Assembly: GCA_030654695.1 (NCBI GenBank)
Contig: JAURWY010000032.1
Span: 1 to 64,000 of the forward strand
DNA from: Polaromonas sp.
GTDB lineage: Bacteria; Pseudomonadota; Gammaproteobacteria; Burkholderiales; Burkholderiaceae_C
DNA length: 64,000 bases
Direction: 5' to 3'
Part shown: piece by piece, positions 36,587 to 44,813 of the stretch
Layout of the letters: each line of letters opens with the position of its first letter
How positions within the stretch are numbered: the stretch's first letter is position 1
Made by a program: the position numbers and the translations under genes
The notes under the pieces: model-generated
What the model saw: only the letters and a program-made list of their open reading frames with translations
What the model was told of the DNA's origin: nothing
Database searches by the model: none

Positions 36587-37624
36587 TCAGTCACCAAACA
36601 GTTTTTGTTTCAGTTCACGACGCTGCTGCGCTTCCAGCGACAGGCTGGCGGTCGGACGAGCGATCAGACGACCCACACCAATAGCTTCGCCGGTTTCGTC
36701 GCAGTAACCGTAGTCACCCGCATCAATGCGAGAAATCGACTGCTCGATTTTTTTGAGCAACTTGCGCTCGCGGTCACGCGTGCGCAACTCGAGCGCGTGC
36801 TCTTCTTCGATCGTTGCACGATCAGCTGGATCGGGCACAACAACCGTGTCTTCACGCAAGTTCTCGGTGGTTTGACCGGCGCTGGCGTGGATTTCACTTT
36901 TCAGGATCGACAGCTTGTGGCGGAAAAAGGCCAGTTGCTTGTCATTCATGTACTCGCTGTCGGGCATGGCCTTGACTTCTTCGTCCGTCAACTCGCTGGC
37001 TTCTTTGGTCTTCCAGTTGTTGGCGAGCTTGGGGTCCTTGCGTGCGGCCACATGCGGCGGCGGCGAAATCACGCGCTCAGTGATGGTGGAGTAGCTGGCT
37101 TTGGCGGCGTCAGGCGCGTGCGTCGGCACCATCGGTGCGGGCGGTGGCGACATCGCGGCGGTGCGGGCGGAACTTCTGCGTCCGGGTTTGAGAGCGGGTG
37201 GAGGCGTGATCATGGTCTTTGGAACTGGAGGCGCGGCGGGCTGGGGAGCCGGCACCGGCTTGGTAGGTAGGGACACTGCCTTGGCCGCACTCAGCGGTGC
37301 AACTTTGGCAGAAGAGGATGACGGAGATTTCGAAACTGGCTTGGCGGCTGGCTTAACGACTGGCTTCGCTGTCGCTTTGACCGGCTTGGCCACCAACTTC
37401 ACCGGCGACTTGACAGCGGGCTTGGCAACACGCTTTATAACCGATTTAGCTACAGACTTTGAACCAGCGACTTCTTTGGTTGTCGATTTTTTAGCGGCGG
37501 GTGCTTTTTTGACGGCTGCGGCCTTCGCCTTTGGCTGCACCACTGCCTTCTTCGCAGCAGGTTTTGCCACTGTCTTGGCGGCCACTTTCAAAGGCGTCTT
37601 GCTCTTTTTGGCGGGTGTTTTCAC
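36587..37624 (-). CDS. dksA: DksA-family RNA polymerase-binding protein with H1-like N-terminal tail
   Basis: A protein of about 345 residues. The last 150 residues are DksA: a coiled-coil region with the tip PDPADRATIEEE (acidic residues that enter the RNA polymerase secondary channel) and the zinc-finger region DYGYCDETGEAIGVGRLIARPTA-type segment. Only one of the four classical zinc Cys remains (C..T, then S..A). The first 190 residues are a Lys/Ala/Pro/Val-rich repeat tail (AKPVVKPAAKPVSK and similar) like histone H1 or AlgP. I chose a GTG with an AGGAGA site six bases upstream; a longer frame exists but has no better start. A COG0523 gene follows upstream on the same strand. Confidence 0.88.
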   Translation of the reverse strand: MKTPAKKSKTPLKVAAKTVAKPAAKKAVVQPKAKAAAVKKAPAAKKSTTKEVAGSKSVAKSVIKRVAKPAVKSPVKLVAKPVKATAKPVVKPAAKPVSKSPSSSSAKVAPLSAAKAVSLPTKPVPAPQPAAPPVPKTMITPPPALKPGRRSSARTAAMSPPPAPMVPTHAPDAAKASYSTITERVISPPPHVAARKDPKLANNWKTKEASELTDEEVKAMPDSEYMNDKQLAFFRHKLSILKSEIHASAGQTTENLREDTVVVPDPADRATIEEEHALELRTRDRERKLLKKIEQSISRIDAGDYGYCDETGEAIGVGRLIARPTASLSLEAQQRRELKQKLFGD

Positions 37625-37887
37625 GTCTTTTCTCCTTTGGGCAGTGGCCTGTGGATGACCCTCGGCTTTCAAAACCGGGGCCGGGTGAATTCGGCCGGTT
37701 TTAGATGAATGCTCTGCACTGTCGGCAGCTGACGGTCGGTCAGTCCGATCGGCGCGCGATTTTATCGGCCCATCAGCTGCGCGGGACGGCAAAAAACCAA
37801 ATCGTTGTAGAAATGAAACAAACATCGAGCCCTCCGGCCGGTCATACGCAATAACCACAAGCTTTTGCGGTTTGCGGAGAGCCTACC

Positions 37888-38958
37888 TCAAACTAGGCAC
37901 TGCTCGAGGCCTTGGAGAAAAATATCTTTCGGCAGGTCGATGCCGATGAAAACCATCTTACTGGTCTTGACTTCGCCCTCAGCCCAAGCTGGCCCAAGGT
38001 CACTGCCCATCAACTGGTGCACGCCTTGAAAGATCACTTTGCGGTCGGTGCCTTCCATGTTCAGCACGCCTTTGTAGCGCAGCATGCGAGGGCCATAAAT
38101 ATTCACCACGGCGCCCAAAAAATCTTCTAATTTGGCCGGGCTGAAAGCGCGGTCTGAGCGAAAGACAAAGCTTTTCACGTCATCGTCGTGATGGTGGTGA
38201 TGGCCGTGTCCTGCGTGGCCTTCAGCTGCATCGTGGGCATGCGACGGGTGATCGCAATGTTCGCCTGGCGCGTGGTCGTGACCGGCGTGGGCGTCGGTCT
38301 CTTCCTTCAGAAAGTCTGGGTCAATATCCAGTTTGGCATTGAGGTTGAAGCCGCGCAGGTCGAACACATCGGCGATCGCGACTTCGCCAAAATGCACCGC
38401 GCGCTGAGGTGCGCGTGGGTTCATGTGGGTCAAACGGTGCATCAGGGCTTTGACTTCGCTGTCGTCCACCAGATCAGTCTTGCTGATGAAAATCTGATCG
38501 GCAAAGCCGACTTGGCGGCGGGCTTCTTGACGGTCGTTGAGCTGCGTGGCGGCGTGTTTGGCGTCGACCAAGGTGAGGATCGAGTCCAACAAGTACTGCT
38601 CGGCGATTTCTTCGTCCATGAAGAAGGTCTGTGCCACCGGGCCGGGGTCGGCCAGACCCGTGGTTTCGATCACCACGCGGTCAAACGTCAGCAGACCCTG
38701 GCGCTTTTTGGCGGCCAAGAGTTGCAGCGTTTCGCGCAGGTCTTCACGGATCGAGCAGCAGATGCAACCGTTGTTCATCTGAATGATGTTCTCGTTGGTG
38801 TCGTTGACCAAAATCTCGTTGTCGATGTTTTCTTCACCGAACTCGTTTTCAATCACGGCAATTTTCTGCCCGTGGGCTTCGGTCAACACGCGTTTTAACA
38901 AGGTGGTTTTGCCTGAACCCAAAAAGCCGGTCAAGATGGTGACGGGAATCAAACTCAT
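37888..38958 (-). CDS. COG0523 (CobW-like) GTPase, putative metallochaperone
   Basis: A 356-residue G3E GTPase. Walker A is TILTGFLGSGKTTLLKRVL, the metal-binding NGCICCSIRED supplies the CxCC motif, ETTGLADPGP and ISKTDLVDD complete the GTPase core. A His-rich stretch at about 230-270 (GHDHAPGEHCDHPSHAHD, GHGHHHHHDDD) precedes the CobW C-terminal domain. The motif set fits zinc-handling COG0523 members (ZNG1/YeiR/ZigA) better than cobalamin CobW, since no cobalamin genes are nearby. It lies upstream of dksA on the same strand, 260 bases away. I see no clear Zur-type palindrome. Confidence 0.88.
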   Translation of the reverse strand: MSLIPVTILTGFLGSGKTTLLKRVLTEAHGQKIAVIENEFGEENIDNEILVNDTNENIIQMNNGCICCSIREDLRETLQLLAAKKRQGLLTFDRVVIETTGLADPGPVAQTFFMDEEIAEQYLLDSILTLVDAKHAATQLNDRQEARRQVGFADQIFISKTDLVDDSEVKALMHRLTHMNPRAPQRAVHFGEVAIADVFDLRGFNLNAKLDIDPDFLKEETDAHAGHDHAPGEHCDHPSHAHDAAEGHAGHGHHHHHDDDVKSFVFRSDRAFSPAKLEDFLGAVVNIYGPRMLRYKGVLNMEGTDRKVIFQGVHQLMGSDLGPAWAEGEVKTSKMVFIGIDLPKDIFLQGLEQCLV

Positions 38959-39088
38959 GGTGTGCCTTACTAAAAAAATCTGAAATAGACGAGTGCGAAG
39001 CTCAACAGAATGCGAGCTCAAAGCAACCCAGTAGTTTAGCGACCGCGACCCACAACTGCAGTGGCGCGACCCGGCCAACCTGCAGCGA

Positions 39089-40291
39089 TCAAGGCTTTCG
39101 GACCAGCACCAGCCCCTTGAGGTATTCGCCCTCGGGAAAAGTTACCGTCATCGGATGATCCGGCGCACCGCCCAAGCGCTCGCTGATGAAGGCGTCAACA
39201 CCCGCGTCGGTGCCCGCAGAAGCCACGATTTTGTGGAACAAATCAGCGCTGATACCGCCAGAACATGAGTAAGTGAACAACACGCCGCCGGGCTCCAGAA
39301 TCATCAGCGCCAAGCGATTGATGTCTTTGTAGGCACGAGCCGCACGTTCAGCGTGCGCAACCGTGGGCGCAAACTTAGGCGGGTCCAACACGATCGCGTC
39401 AAAAGTGCGGCCCTCCTTGATGTACTGCCGTAGCGAGGCATTCACGTCAGCATCACGCATGTCACAACGTGCAGCGTCAAAGCCATTCAGCGCCACATTG
39501 GCCCAGGCTTTTTCAATGGCCGGGCCTGACGAGTCGATCGAGGTCACATGGGCTGCGCCGCCAGCCAAGGCAGCCACCGTGAAACCGCCGGTGTAGCAAT
39601 AGCAATTCAGCACCCGCTGGAATTGCCGACGCCGTGTATACGCGGCAAACTTCTGGCGGCTGTCGCGCTGGTCTAAATAAAAGCCGGTTTTGTGGCCTTC
39701 GGCGATGTTCAGGCCGAGCTGCCAGTCGTGTTCTTGAATGACGATGTCGGTGCCTGCCGGCTCCCCTTCAGCCGGCGCACCGCTCAACCAACCAGTGGCT
39801 TCAGGCAGACCCTCCAGCGCGCGCACGCTGGCGTCGGAGCGTTCATACAGACGCGTCAACCCGGTTTGGGCCAACAATGCCTCAACGATGACGCTCTTCC
39901 AGCGCTCCACACCGCAGCTTGAAAACTGCACCACCAAGGTGTCGGCATAGCGGTCGACCACCAGCCCCGGCAAGCCGTCAGACTCGCCATGCACCAAGCG
40001 CACGCCGTTGCTTTGCACATCAAACAAAGTACGCGCCTTGAGCGCAGCGGCAATGCGGGCGCTGAAAAAAGCCGCGTCAATACGCTGGGCCTCGTCAAAG
40101 CTCCAGACCCGCGCGCGGATTTTGGAGGTCGGACTGACCGACGCCCAGGCCAAAAAACGGCCGTCATGGCTGTCCACGCGCACGGTTTCGCCGGGATCGC
40201 CACTGCCCTTGGCGATGGCGCCGTCAAAAATCCACGGGTGGCGCCGCTGCAGTGAGCGTTCCTTGCCTTCTCGGAGTCGAATTGATTTCAT
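39089..40291 (-). CDS. rlmI: RlmI-like 23S rRNA (cytosine-C5)-methyltransferase
   Basis: A 400-residue protein with an N-terminal PUA domain (RLREGKERSLQRRHPWIFDGAI), a middle EEHGI-like segment (NGVRLVHGESDGLPGLVVDRYAD) and a SAM methyltransferase domain (LNCYCYTGGFTVAALAGGAAHVTSIDSS, DAIVLDPPKFAP, FTYSCSGGI). This is the RlmI/YccW arrangement, which methylates C1962 of 23S rRNA; the Cys in SCSG is the likely catalytic nucleophile. I chose the ATG giving MKSIRLREGK. It follows xerC on the same strand. Confidence 0.9.
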   Translation of the reverse strand: MKSIRLREGKERSLQRRHPWIFDGAIAKGSGDPGETVRVDSHDGRFLAWASVSPTSKIRARVWSFDEAQRIDAAFFSARIAAALKARTLFDVQSNGVRLVHGESDGLPGLVVDRYADTLVVQFSSCGVERWKSVIVEALLAQTGLTRLYERSDASVRALEGLPEATGWLSGAPAEGEPAGTDIVIQEHDWQLGLNIAEGHKTGFYLDQRDSRQKFAAYTRRRQFQRVLNCYCYTGGFTVAALAGGAAHVTSIDSSGPAIEKAWANVALNGFDAARCDMRDADVNASLRQYIKEGRTFDAIVLDPPKFAPTVAHAERAARAYKDINRLALMILEPGGVLFTYSCSGGISADLFHKIVASAGTDAGVDAFISERLGGAPDHPMTVTFPEGEYLKGLVLVRKP

Positions 40292-40343
40292 GCGCCTATT
40301 GTCGGTGTTGGCGCAAGCCAAGATCGGTCAGAGGGCTGGCCTC

Positions 40344-41384
40344 CTACGGGGACGGCGGTTTTCGGTTTGGCTTGAGGCTGGCCTGGAGACCGGCCACTGT
40401 GGCGCGGGGATGCGCGGCGTCATAAATCTTCGCCAGATGCTGAAAATCTAGCCGCGTGTAAACCTGCGTGGTGGCGATGTTGGCGTGGCCGAGCAACTCT
40501 TGCACGGCGCGTAAATCGCCACTCGACTGCAGCACGTGGCTGGCGAAAGAATGGCGCAGCATGTGCGGATGCACCGGCGTCGCCAGCCCGGCCTGCAGCG
40601 ACCGCAGCTTGAGGCGGACCCGAATGTGCTGCGGCGTCAGGCGGCTGCCACGGTGGCTGATGAACAGTGCGCCCGCAGCCGCCTCCTCGGCCTCAGGCGC
40701 AGCGCTCAGCCAGTCACTGCGCACCGCCAGCCAAGCCGTCAACGCCCGCAAGGCCTTGGCGCCGACAGGCACGCTGCGCCGCTTGCCGCCCTTGCCCAGC
40801 ACATGGGCTTCGGCGGCTTGCAGGTCGATCCAGCCTTGCGCTTGAGCGCTGGCCAAAGCGTCCAGCCCGACCAGTTCTCCAATGCGCAAGCCGCAGCCGT
40901 AAAGCAGTTCGGTCAGGCATTCGTCGCGCGCTTGCAAGCCCGGATGCGCCTCGGTGTCTGCCGTTTGGAAGTCGGCCAATTGCACCGCTTCATCGACGCT
41001 GAGCGCTTTCGGCAGCGGCTTGGCCACTTTAGGCGCTCGCAAGTCTTGCACCGGGTTGATGCTGACCAAACCTTCACGACCGAGCCAGCCGTAAAAACCG
41101 CGCCAGCCCGACAAAATGAGCGCAATTCCGCGGCCACTGCGCCCACCGCCGTGCATTTGCGCAACCCAGCGGCGCATGTGCACCGGCGACACCGCCGTCA
41201 GCGACACCGCCGCTTGCTCTGCCGAAGCTTGCAGTTTTTCCAAGTCCAGCGTGTACAGCGCCAGCGTGCGGGCGGCCAGTCGCTTTTCAACGCGCGCATG
41301 CTCCAAGTAGCGCAACACCAAGGGATCAGGCGTGGGCGGTGCCTGATCGAGGTGCTGCGTGGTTGGCGAAGTGTTGTCACGCAT
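40344..41384 (-). CDS. xerC: Tyrosine recombinase XerC
   Basis: A 346-residue site-specific recombinase that resolves chromosome dimers at dif with XerD. The core-binding SAM-like domain (LVLRYLEHARVEKRLAARTLALYTLDL) precedes the catalytic domain with all six residues: Arg in GCGLRIGELVGLD, Lys in LGKGGKRRSVPVG, and HPHMLRHSFASHVLQSSGDL...LGHANIATTQVYTRLD supplying His, Arg, His and the nucleophile Tyr. It lies downstream of DUF484 and dapF, the usual dapF-DUF484-xerC order. This context identifies XerC rather than an integrase. Confidence 0.95.
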   Translation of the reverse strand: MRDNTSPTTQHLDQAPPTPDPLVLRYLEHARVEKRLAARTLALYTLDLEKLQASAEQAAVSLTAVSPVHMRRWVAQMHGGGRSGRGIALILSGWRGFYGWLGREGLVSINPVQDLRAPKVAKPLPKALSVDEAVQLADFQTADTEAHPGLQARDECLTELLYGCGLRIGELVGLDALASAQAQGWIDLQAAEAHVLGKGGKRRSVPVGAKALRALTAWLAVRSDWLSAAPEAEEAAAGALFISHRGSRLTPQHIRVRLKLRSLQAGLATPVHPHMLRHSFASHVLQSSGDLRAVQELLGHANIATTQVYTRLDFQHLAKIYDAAHPRATVAGLQASLKPNRKPPSP

Positions 41385-41428
41385 GGCTGAATCGGCTTTG
41401 AAACGAAATGGCAGCCGCCGCGAAAGGA

Positions 41429-42139
41429 TCAGTCCAGCGTTGCGTCAGCTGGGCTGCGCAGACGCGACAAGGCGGCGCTGGCCAGCTCGCCAATGCGCTG
41501 CAAAAAGTCAGTGCCCATGCCGCTGGTGAAACGCTCCGCATCGGGCGAAGCCAGCACCAACAAACCGAATGCTTGAGTCGCGTCACCCGAACGCAAGGCG
41601 ATCAACGCCACCGATTTGGCAGCCGCCGGTTCAGGCAGCCAACTGACGGCTTCGAGTCCGGCGTTGAGGCCGCAAAAAGGCGTCGACAACGAGGCCGCAA
41701 AACTGCGCGCGTCGTCGCTCACGCCCGTCGCAAAATCACTGTCTGAAAATGGCGCAGCCACTTCCCAGACCTTGATGGCGGCTTGTGGGATCGAAAACTG
41801 CGTCTGCAATTCTTGAGCGATCGTGTCAGGCAAATCACGTGCCGCCGAGGTCATCAGGAGCTTGAGCATCCAAGACTGCATCTTGTCGGCGATGGTCACA
41901 TTTTCTTGACCGTGGCGAATCATCTCCACCACGCGCGACTCCAAGCCGCGAATTTTGTCGCGCAGCATGCCGGCTTGACGTTCTTGCAGGCTGACCGCCC
42001 GGCTGCCGTGGCCACTTGACAGCTGCACGGTGGCCAGCAATTCGGCGTGACGCTCAAAAAAGTCGGGCGTGTTGGCCAAAAAATTGGCGATGTCGTCTTC
42101 GGTGATCGGGTGCTGCAGGGAGTGAGGTGTCTGGTTCAT
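41429..42139 (-). CDS. DUF484 family protein
   Basis: A 236-residue GAF-like protein found between dapF and xerC in many proteobacteria (yigA position). The N-terminus TEDDIANFLANTPDFFERHAELLATVQLSSGHGSRAVSLQERQ is the family hallmark, described in parts: the FLxxNPDFF-type motif and the SLxERQ motif. A coiled segment and a GAF-like domain (MGTDFLQRIGELASAALSRL at the end) follow. No enzymatic residues are visible and the function is unknown. The start ATG was chosen for family length. Confidence 0.88.
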   Translation of the reverse strand: MNQTPHSLQHPITEDDIANFLANTPDFFERHAELLATVQLSSGHGSRAVSLQERQAGMLRDKIRGLESRVVEMIRHGQENVTIADKMQSWMLKLLMTSAARDLPDTIAQELQTQFSIPQAAIKVWEVAAPFSDSDFATGVSDDARSFAASLSTPFCGLNAGLEAVSWLPEPAAAKSVALIALRSGDATQAFGLLVLASPDAERFTSGMGTDFLQRIGELASAALSRLRSPADATLD

Positions 42140-42159
42140 GGAGCGCATTGTCCTCAGTT

Positions 42160-43071
42160 TCAAGGAAGGTGAAAAGACGGGAGTGCGTCAGGCAGGTTGA
42201 TCTCGCCTTCAAAGACCTGCGTCGCCGGACCACTCAGAAAGACCGGCGCGTCAAGCCGGTCTGCCGTGCCCTGCCACTCGACGTGCAGCAGACCGCCGTG
42301 CGTGTGGACGTCGACTTGCGCGCCCAGCAGACCCAGCCGAATGCCCGCCACCACGGCAGCACAAGCGCCGGTGCCGCAAGCCAGCGTTTCACCGGCACCG
42401 CGTTCATAGACACGCAAGCGCACTTCGCTGCGCGACAAAATTTGCATGAAGCCCGCATTGACACGGCGCACAAAGCGCGGATGATTTTCAATCTGCGGGC
42501 CCCAGACCAGCACCGGCGCGGTGTCAACCGACGCCACGATCTGCACGGCATGCGGGTTGCCCATGGAAACAACCGCCGCGAAGACGGTGCTGCGCTGACC
42601 ATCCGCCGTTAATTCAAGCGGCCAAGTAGACCAGCCGTTGACGACTTTAGGCGTCAAGCCAGCAGCATCAAAAGGCACCTGGGGCAAGTCAAACACCGGC
42701 GCACCCATGTCGACGCTGACCCGGCCATCGGGCTGCAGCGTGAGCGTCAACACGCGGTTCATGGTTTGCACGCGCACCGTGTCGCGGTCGGTCAATTGGT
42801 GATCGCGCACGTAGCGCACAAAGCAGCGCGCGCCATTGCCGCAGTGCTCCACCTCTTGACCATCGGCGTTGTGAATCGCATAGGAAAAGTCGATGTCGAC
42901 AGCACCGGCTGGCGCTGGCCGGACGCTTAATATTTGGTCAGCGCCAACGCCGAAGTGGCGGTCTGCCAGAAAACGGTATTGCGCTGTGCTCAAGCCGAGC
43001 GGCTGTCGGGTCTCGTCGAGCACCACGAAGTCATTGCCGGCGCCTTGCATTTTGGTGAATCGAATTCGCAT
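42160..43071 (-). CDS. dapF: Diaminopimelate epimerase
   Basis: A 303-residue cofactor-independent epimerase converting LL-DAP to meso-DAP, the substrate of MurE and precursor of lysine. [16 protein letters not shown] begins the protein; the two catalytic Cys are in [16 protein letters not shown] and [16 protein letters not shown]. It heads a three-gene unit with the DUF484 gene and xerC, 20 bases apart. The ATG giving MRIRFTKMQ is chosen; a longer frame upstream has no support. Confidence 0.97.
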   Translation of the reverse strand: MRIRFTKMQGAGNDFVVLDETRQPLGLSTAQYRFLADRHFGVGADQILSVRPAPAGAVDIDFSYAIHNADGQEVEHCGNGARCFVRYVRDHQLTDRDTVRVQTMNRVLTLTLQPDGRVSVDMGAPVFDLPQVPFDAAGLTPKVVNGWSTWPLELTADGQRSTVFAAVVSMGNPHAVQIVASVDTAPVLVWGPQIENHPRFVRRVNAGFMQILSRSEVRLRVYERGAGETLACGTGACAAVVAGIRLGLLGAQVDVHTHGGLLHVEWQGTADRLDAPVFLSGPATQVFEGEINLPDALPSFHLP

Positions 43072-43145
43072 GCAGGCATTATCCGTCGAGCCAAGCAAAG
43101 CCATTACCATGCTGACCTTGACTCCCTCATCAAAGAAAGACCGTC

Positions 43146-43691
43146 ATGCTGCGCATCCCTGAATGGACTCCCGCCCTTAAACCGCAACCACAAGACCTCG
43201 TTGACGCCATCTTGAAGCGTCGCGGCGGCACGATGATCAATCTGGACAAAGCCTTGCTGTGGAGCGAGCCCCTGGCACGCGCCTGGAATGTCTACCTCGG
43301 AGCGGTTCGCTCCGGCCTGCCAACCAGTAGGAAACTGCGCGAACTCGGCATCTGCACGGTGGCGCTGCTGACTGGGGCTGTCTACGAATACAAACACCAT
43401 GCGCCCGATTTTTTGACCGCAGGCGGTAAGCAAGCCGAACTCGACGCACTGAATGAGTTGGTCAAGCAAGACGCCCGCTTGAGCGCGACGCATCCAGCAT
43501 TGGGGACAGTCGAGCAATTGGTGATTCAGTACGCCGCGCAGATGACGCTCGACGTGAAAGTCAGCGACGCGCTGTTTGCCCGCTTGCGCGAACACTTTGA
43601 CAACACCGAGCTGGTCGAGTTGACCAGCGCGATCGCCACCTACAACATGGTCGCTAGGTTCTTGGTGGCCTTGGGCGTGACGCCGGAATAA
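43146..43691 (+). CDS. AhpD-like / carboxymuconolactone decarboxylase-fold protein
   Basis: A 181-residue all-helical protein. The central part (RELGICTVALLTGAVYEYKHHAPDFLTAGG) and the end (SDALFARLREHFDNTELVELTSAIATYNMVARFLVALG) match the AhpD/CMD fold, where ELTxxIAxYNxVARFL is common. The CxxC redox motif of AhpD is missing: only one Cys lies near the expected place, so peroxidase-coupled activity is unlikely. Members of this subfamily are usually annotated carboxymuconolactone decarboxylase family; the real substrate is unknown. The gene is divergent from dapF and convergent with the Bug protein gene. Confidence 0.8.
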   Translation: MLRIPEWTPALKPQPQDLVDAILKRRGGTMINLDKALLWSEPLARAWNVYLGAVRSGLPTSRKLRELGICTVALLTGAVYEYKHHAPDFLTAGGKQAELDALNELVKQDARLSATHPALGTVEQLVIQYAAQMTLDVKVSDALFARLREHFDNTELVELTSAIATYNMVARFLVALGVTPE

Positions 43692-43715
43692 ATCTGCACA
43701 CGCGTTGGAGCAGGC

Positions 43716-44723
43716 TCAGTCCGTCTTGATGTCGTTGTCTTTCACCACTTTGGCCCACACATCAACTTGGTTGTTGATGAAGGCGGCGGCGGCCTCAGAC
43801 GTGCTGCCAACGATGTTGATGCCTTGTGCGCCAAGCTTTTTGGCAATCTCCGGATTCTTCAGCGCTTTAGCGACTTCTTCGTTCATGCGCTTGATGATCG
43901 CTGGCGGTGTTTTGGCAGGGGCCAAAATGGCCCACCAAGCCGGTGCATCAAAACCGGCAAAACCGCTTTCAGCCAAGGTCGGCACATTGGGCAATTCAGG
44001 TGAGCGCTTGCTGGTGGTGACCACCAGCGGGCGCATGCGGCCGCTGTCAATGTGTGGCTTGACCACAAACACCGAGCCAATCGCCAAAGGCACATGACCG
44101 GCCACGGCATCGGTCATCAACGGACCGCCGCCTTTGTAAGGCACGTGCTGCCAGTCGATGTTGCCGCTCTTGCTGAGCAAGGACATGGCCAAGTGGCCCA
44201 AACTGCCCGAACCGATGCTGCCATAGCTGACGTTTTTCTTCGCCTTGGCGGCGGCCACCACATCAGCGAAAGTCTTGTACTCGGACCCCGCGTGGGTTGC
44301 CAGCACCATGGCCGAGGTGCCAATCAACATCACCGGCGTCAGGTCTTTGCGGGTGTCAAAAGACATGCCCTGAATCAAGCTGGGGTTGACCGCGTGCGTG
44401 TCGAAGACCACCGCGAAGGTGTAGCCGTCAGCCGGTGCAGCCGCCACAGCGGCGGTGCCGATGGAGCCCGAGGCGCCGCCACGGTTCTCAACAATGACGG
44501 TTTGCCCCAGCTGCTGCGACAGCGGTTGCGACAAAATGCGCGCCACTTGGTCGACCGAGCCGCCGGGCGGAAACACCGCAACCAGCTTGATCGGTTGTTT
44601 ACTGGGCCAGGCGCCAGGGGCTGCGGCCGTCTGGGCGACGGCGTTGACGCTGCCGAGGCAGAGCAGTGCAGTCAAGATCGGTGTGGCTTTGAGCCGCCAT
44701 GTTGTTGTGGAGAGCGTCATCAT
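43716..44723 (-). CDS. Bug/TctC-family periplasmic binding protein
   Basis: A 335-residue tripartite tricarboxylate binding protein. A Sec signal peptide (TPILTALLCLGSVNAVAQ) precedes WPSKQPIKLVAVFPPGGSVDQVARILSQPLSQQLGQ, the Bug signature. GASGSIGTAAVAAAPADGYTF and HVPYKGGGPLMTDAVAGHV follow. No transporter membrane genes lie nearby, so it is an orphan binding protein, ligand unknown but usually a carboxylate. Two ATG codons are adjacent at the start; the first has an AGGA site 9 bases upstream. It is a different paralogue from the catabolic-island copy. Confidence 0.92.
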   Translation of the reverse strand: MMTLSTTTWRLKATPILTALLCLGSVNAVAQTAAAPGAWPSKQPIKLVAVFPPGGSVDQVARILSQPLSQQLGQTVIVENRGGASGSIGTAAVAAAPADGYTFAVVFDTHAVNPSLIQGMSFDTRKDLTPVMLIGTSAMVLATHAGSEYKTFADVVAAAKAKKNVSYGSIGSGSLGHLAMSLLSKSGNIDWQHVPYKGGGPLMTDAVAGHVPLAIGSVFVVKPHIDSGRMRPLVVTTSKRSPELPNVPTLAESGFAGFDAPAWWAILAPAKTPPAIIKRMNEEVAKALKNPEIAKKLGAQGINIVGSTSEAAAAFINNQVDVWAKVVKDNDIKTD

Positions 44724-44813
44724 CGATGTGTCCTGTGAGTTGAAGGGCAGAGTATGAGGAATGAGACGCCAACGCACCATAGAGGAAAGTACTTAGCATT
44801 TTTCACGGGCAAA

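Noticed and set aside
37625..37858. A 78-residue N-terminal extension of DksA
   Set aside because: The GTG at 37624 has a strong AGGAGA site just upstream, and the extension has no Lys/Ala repeat pattern or motif.
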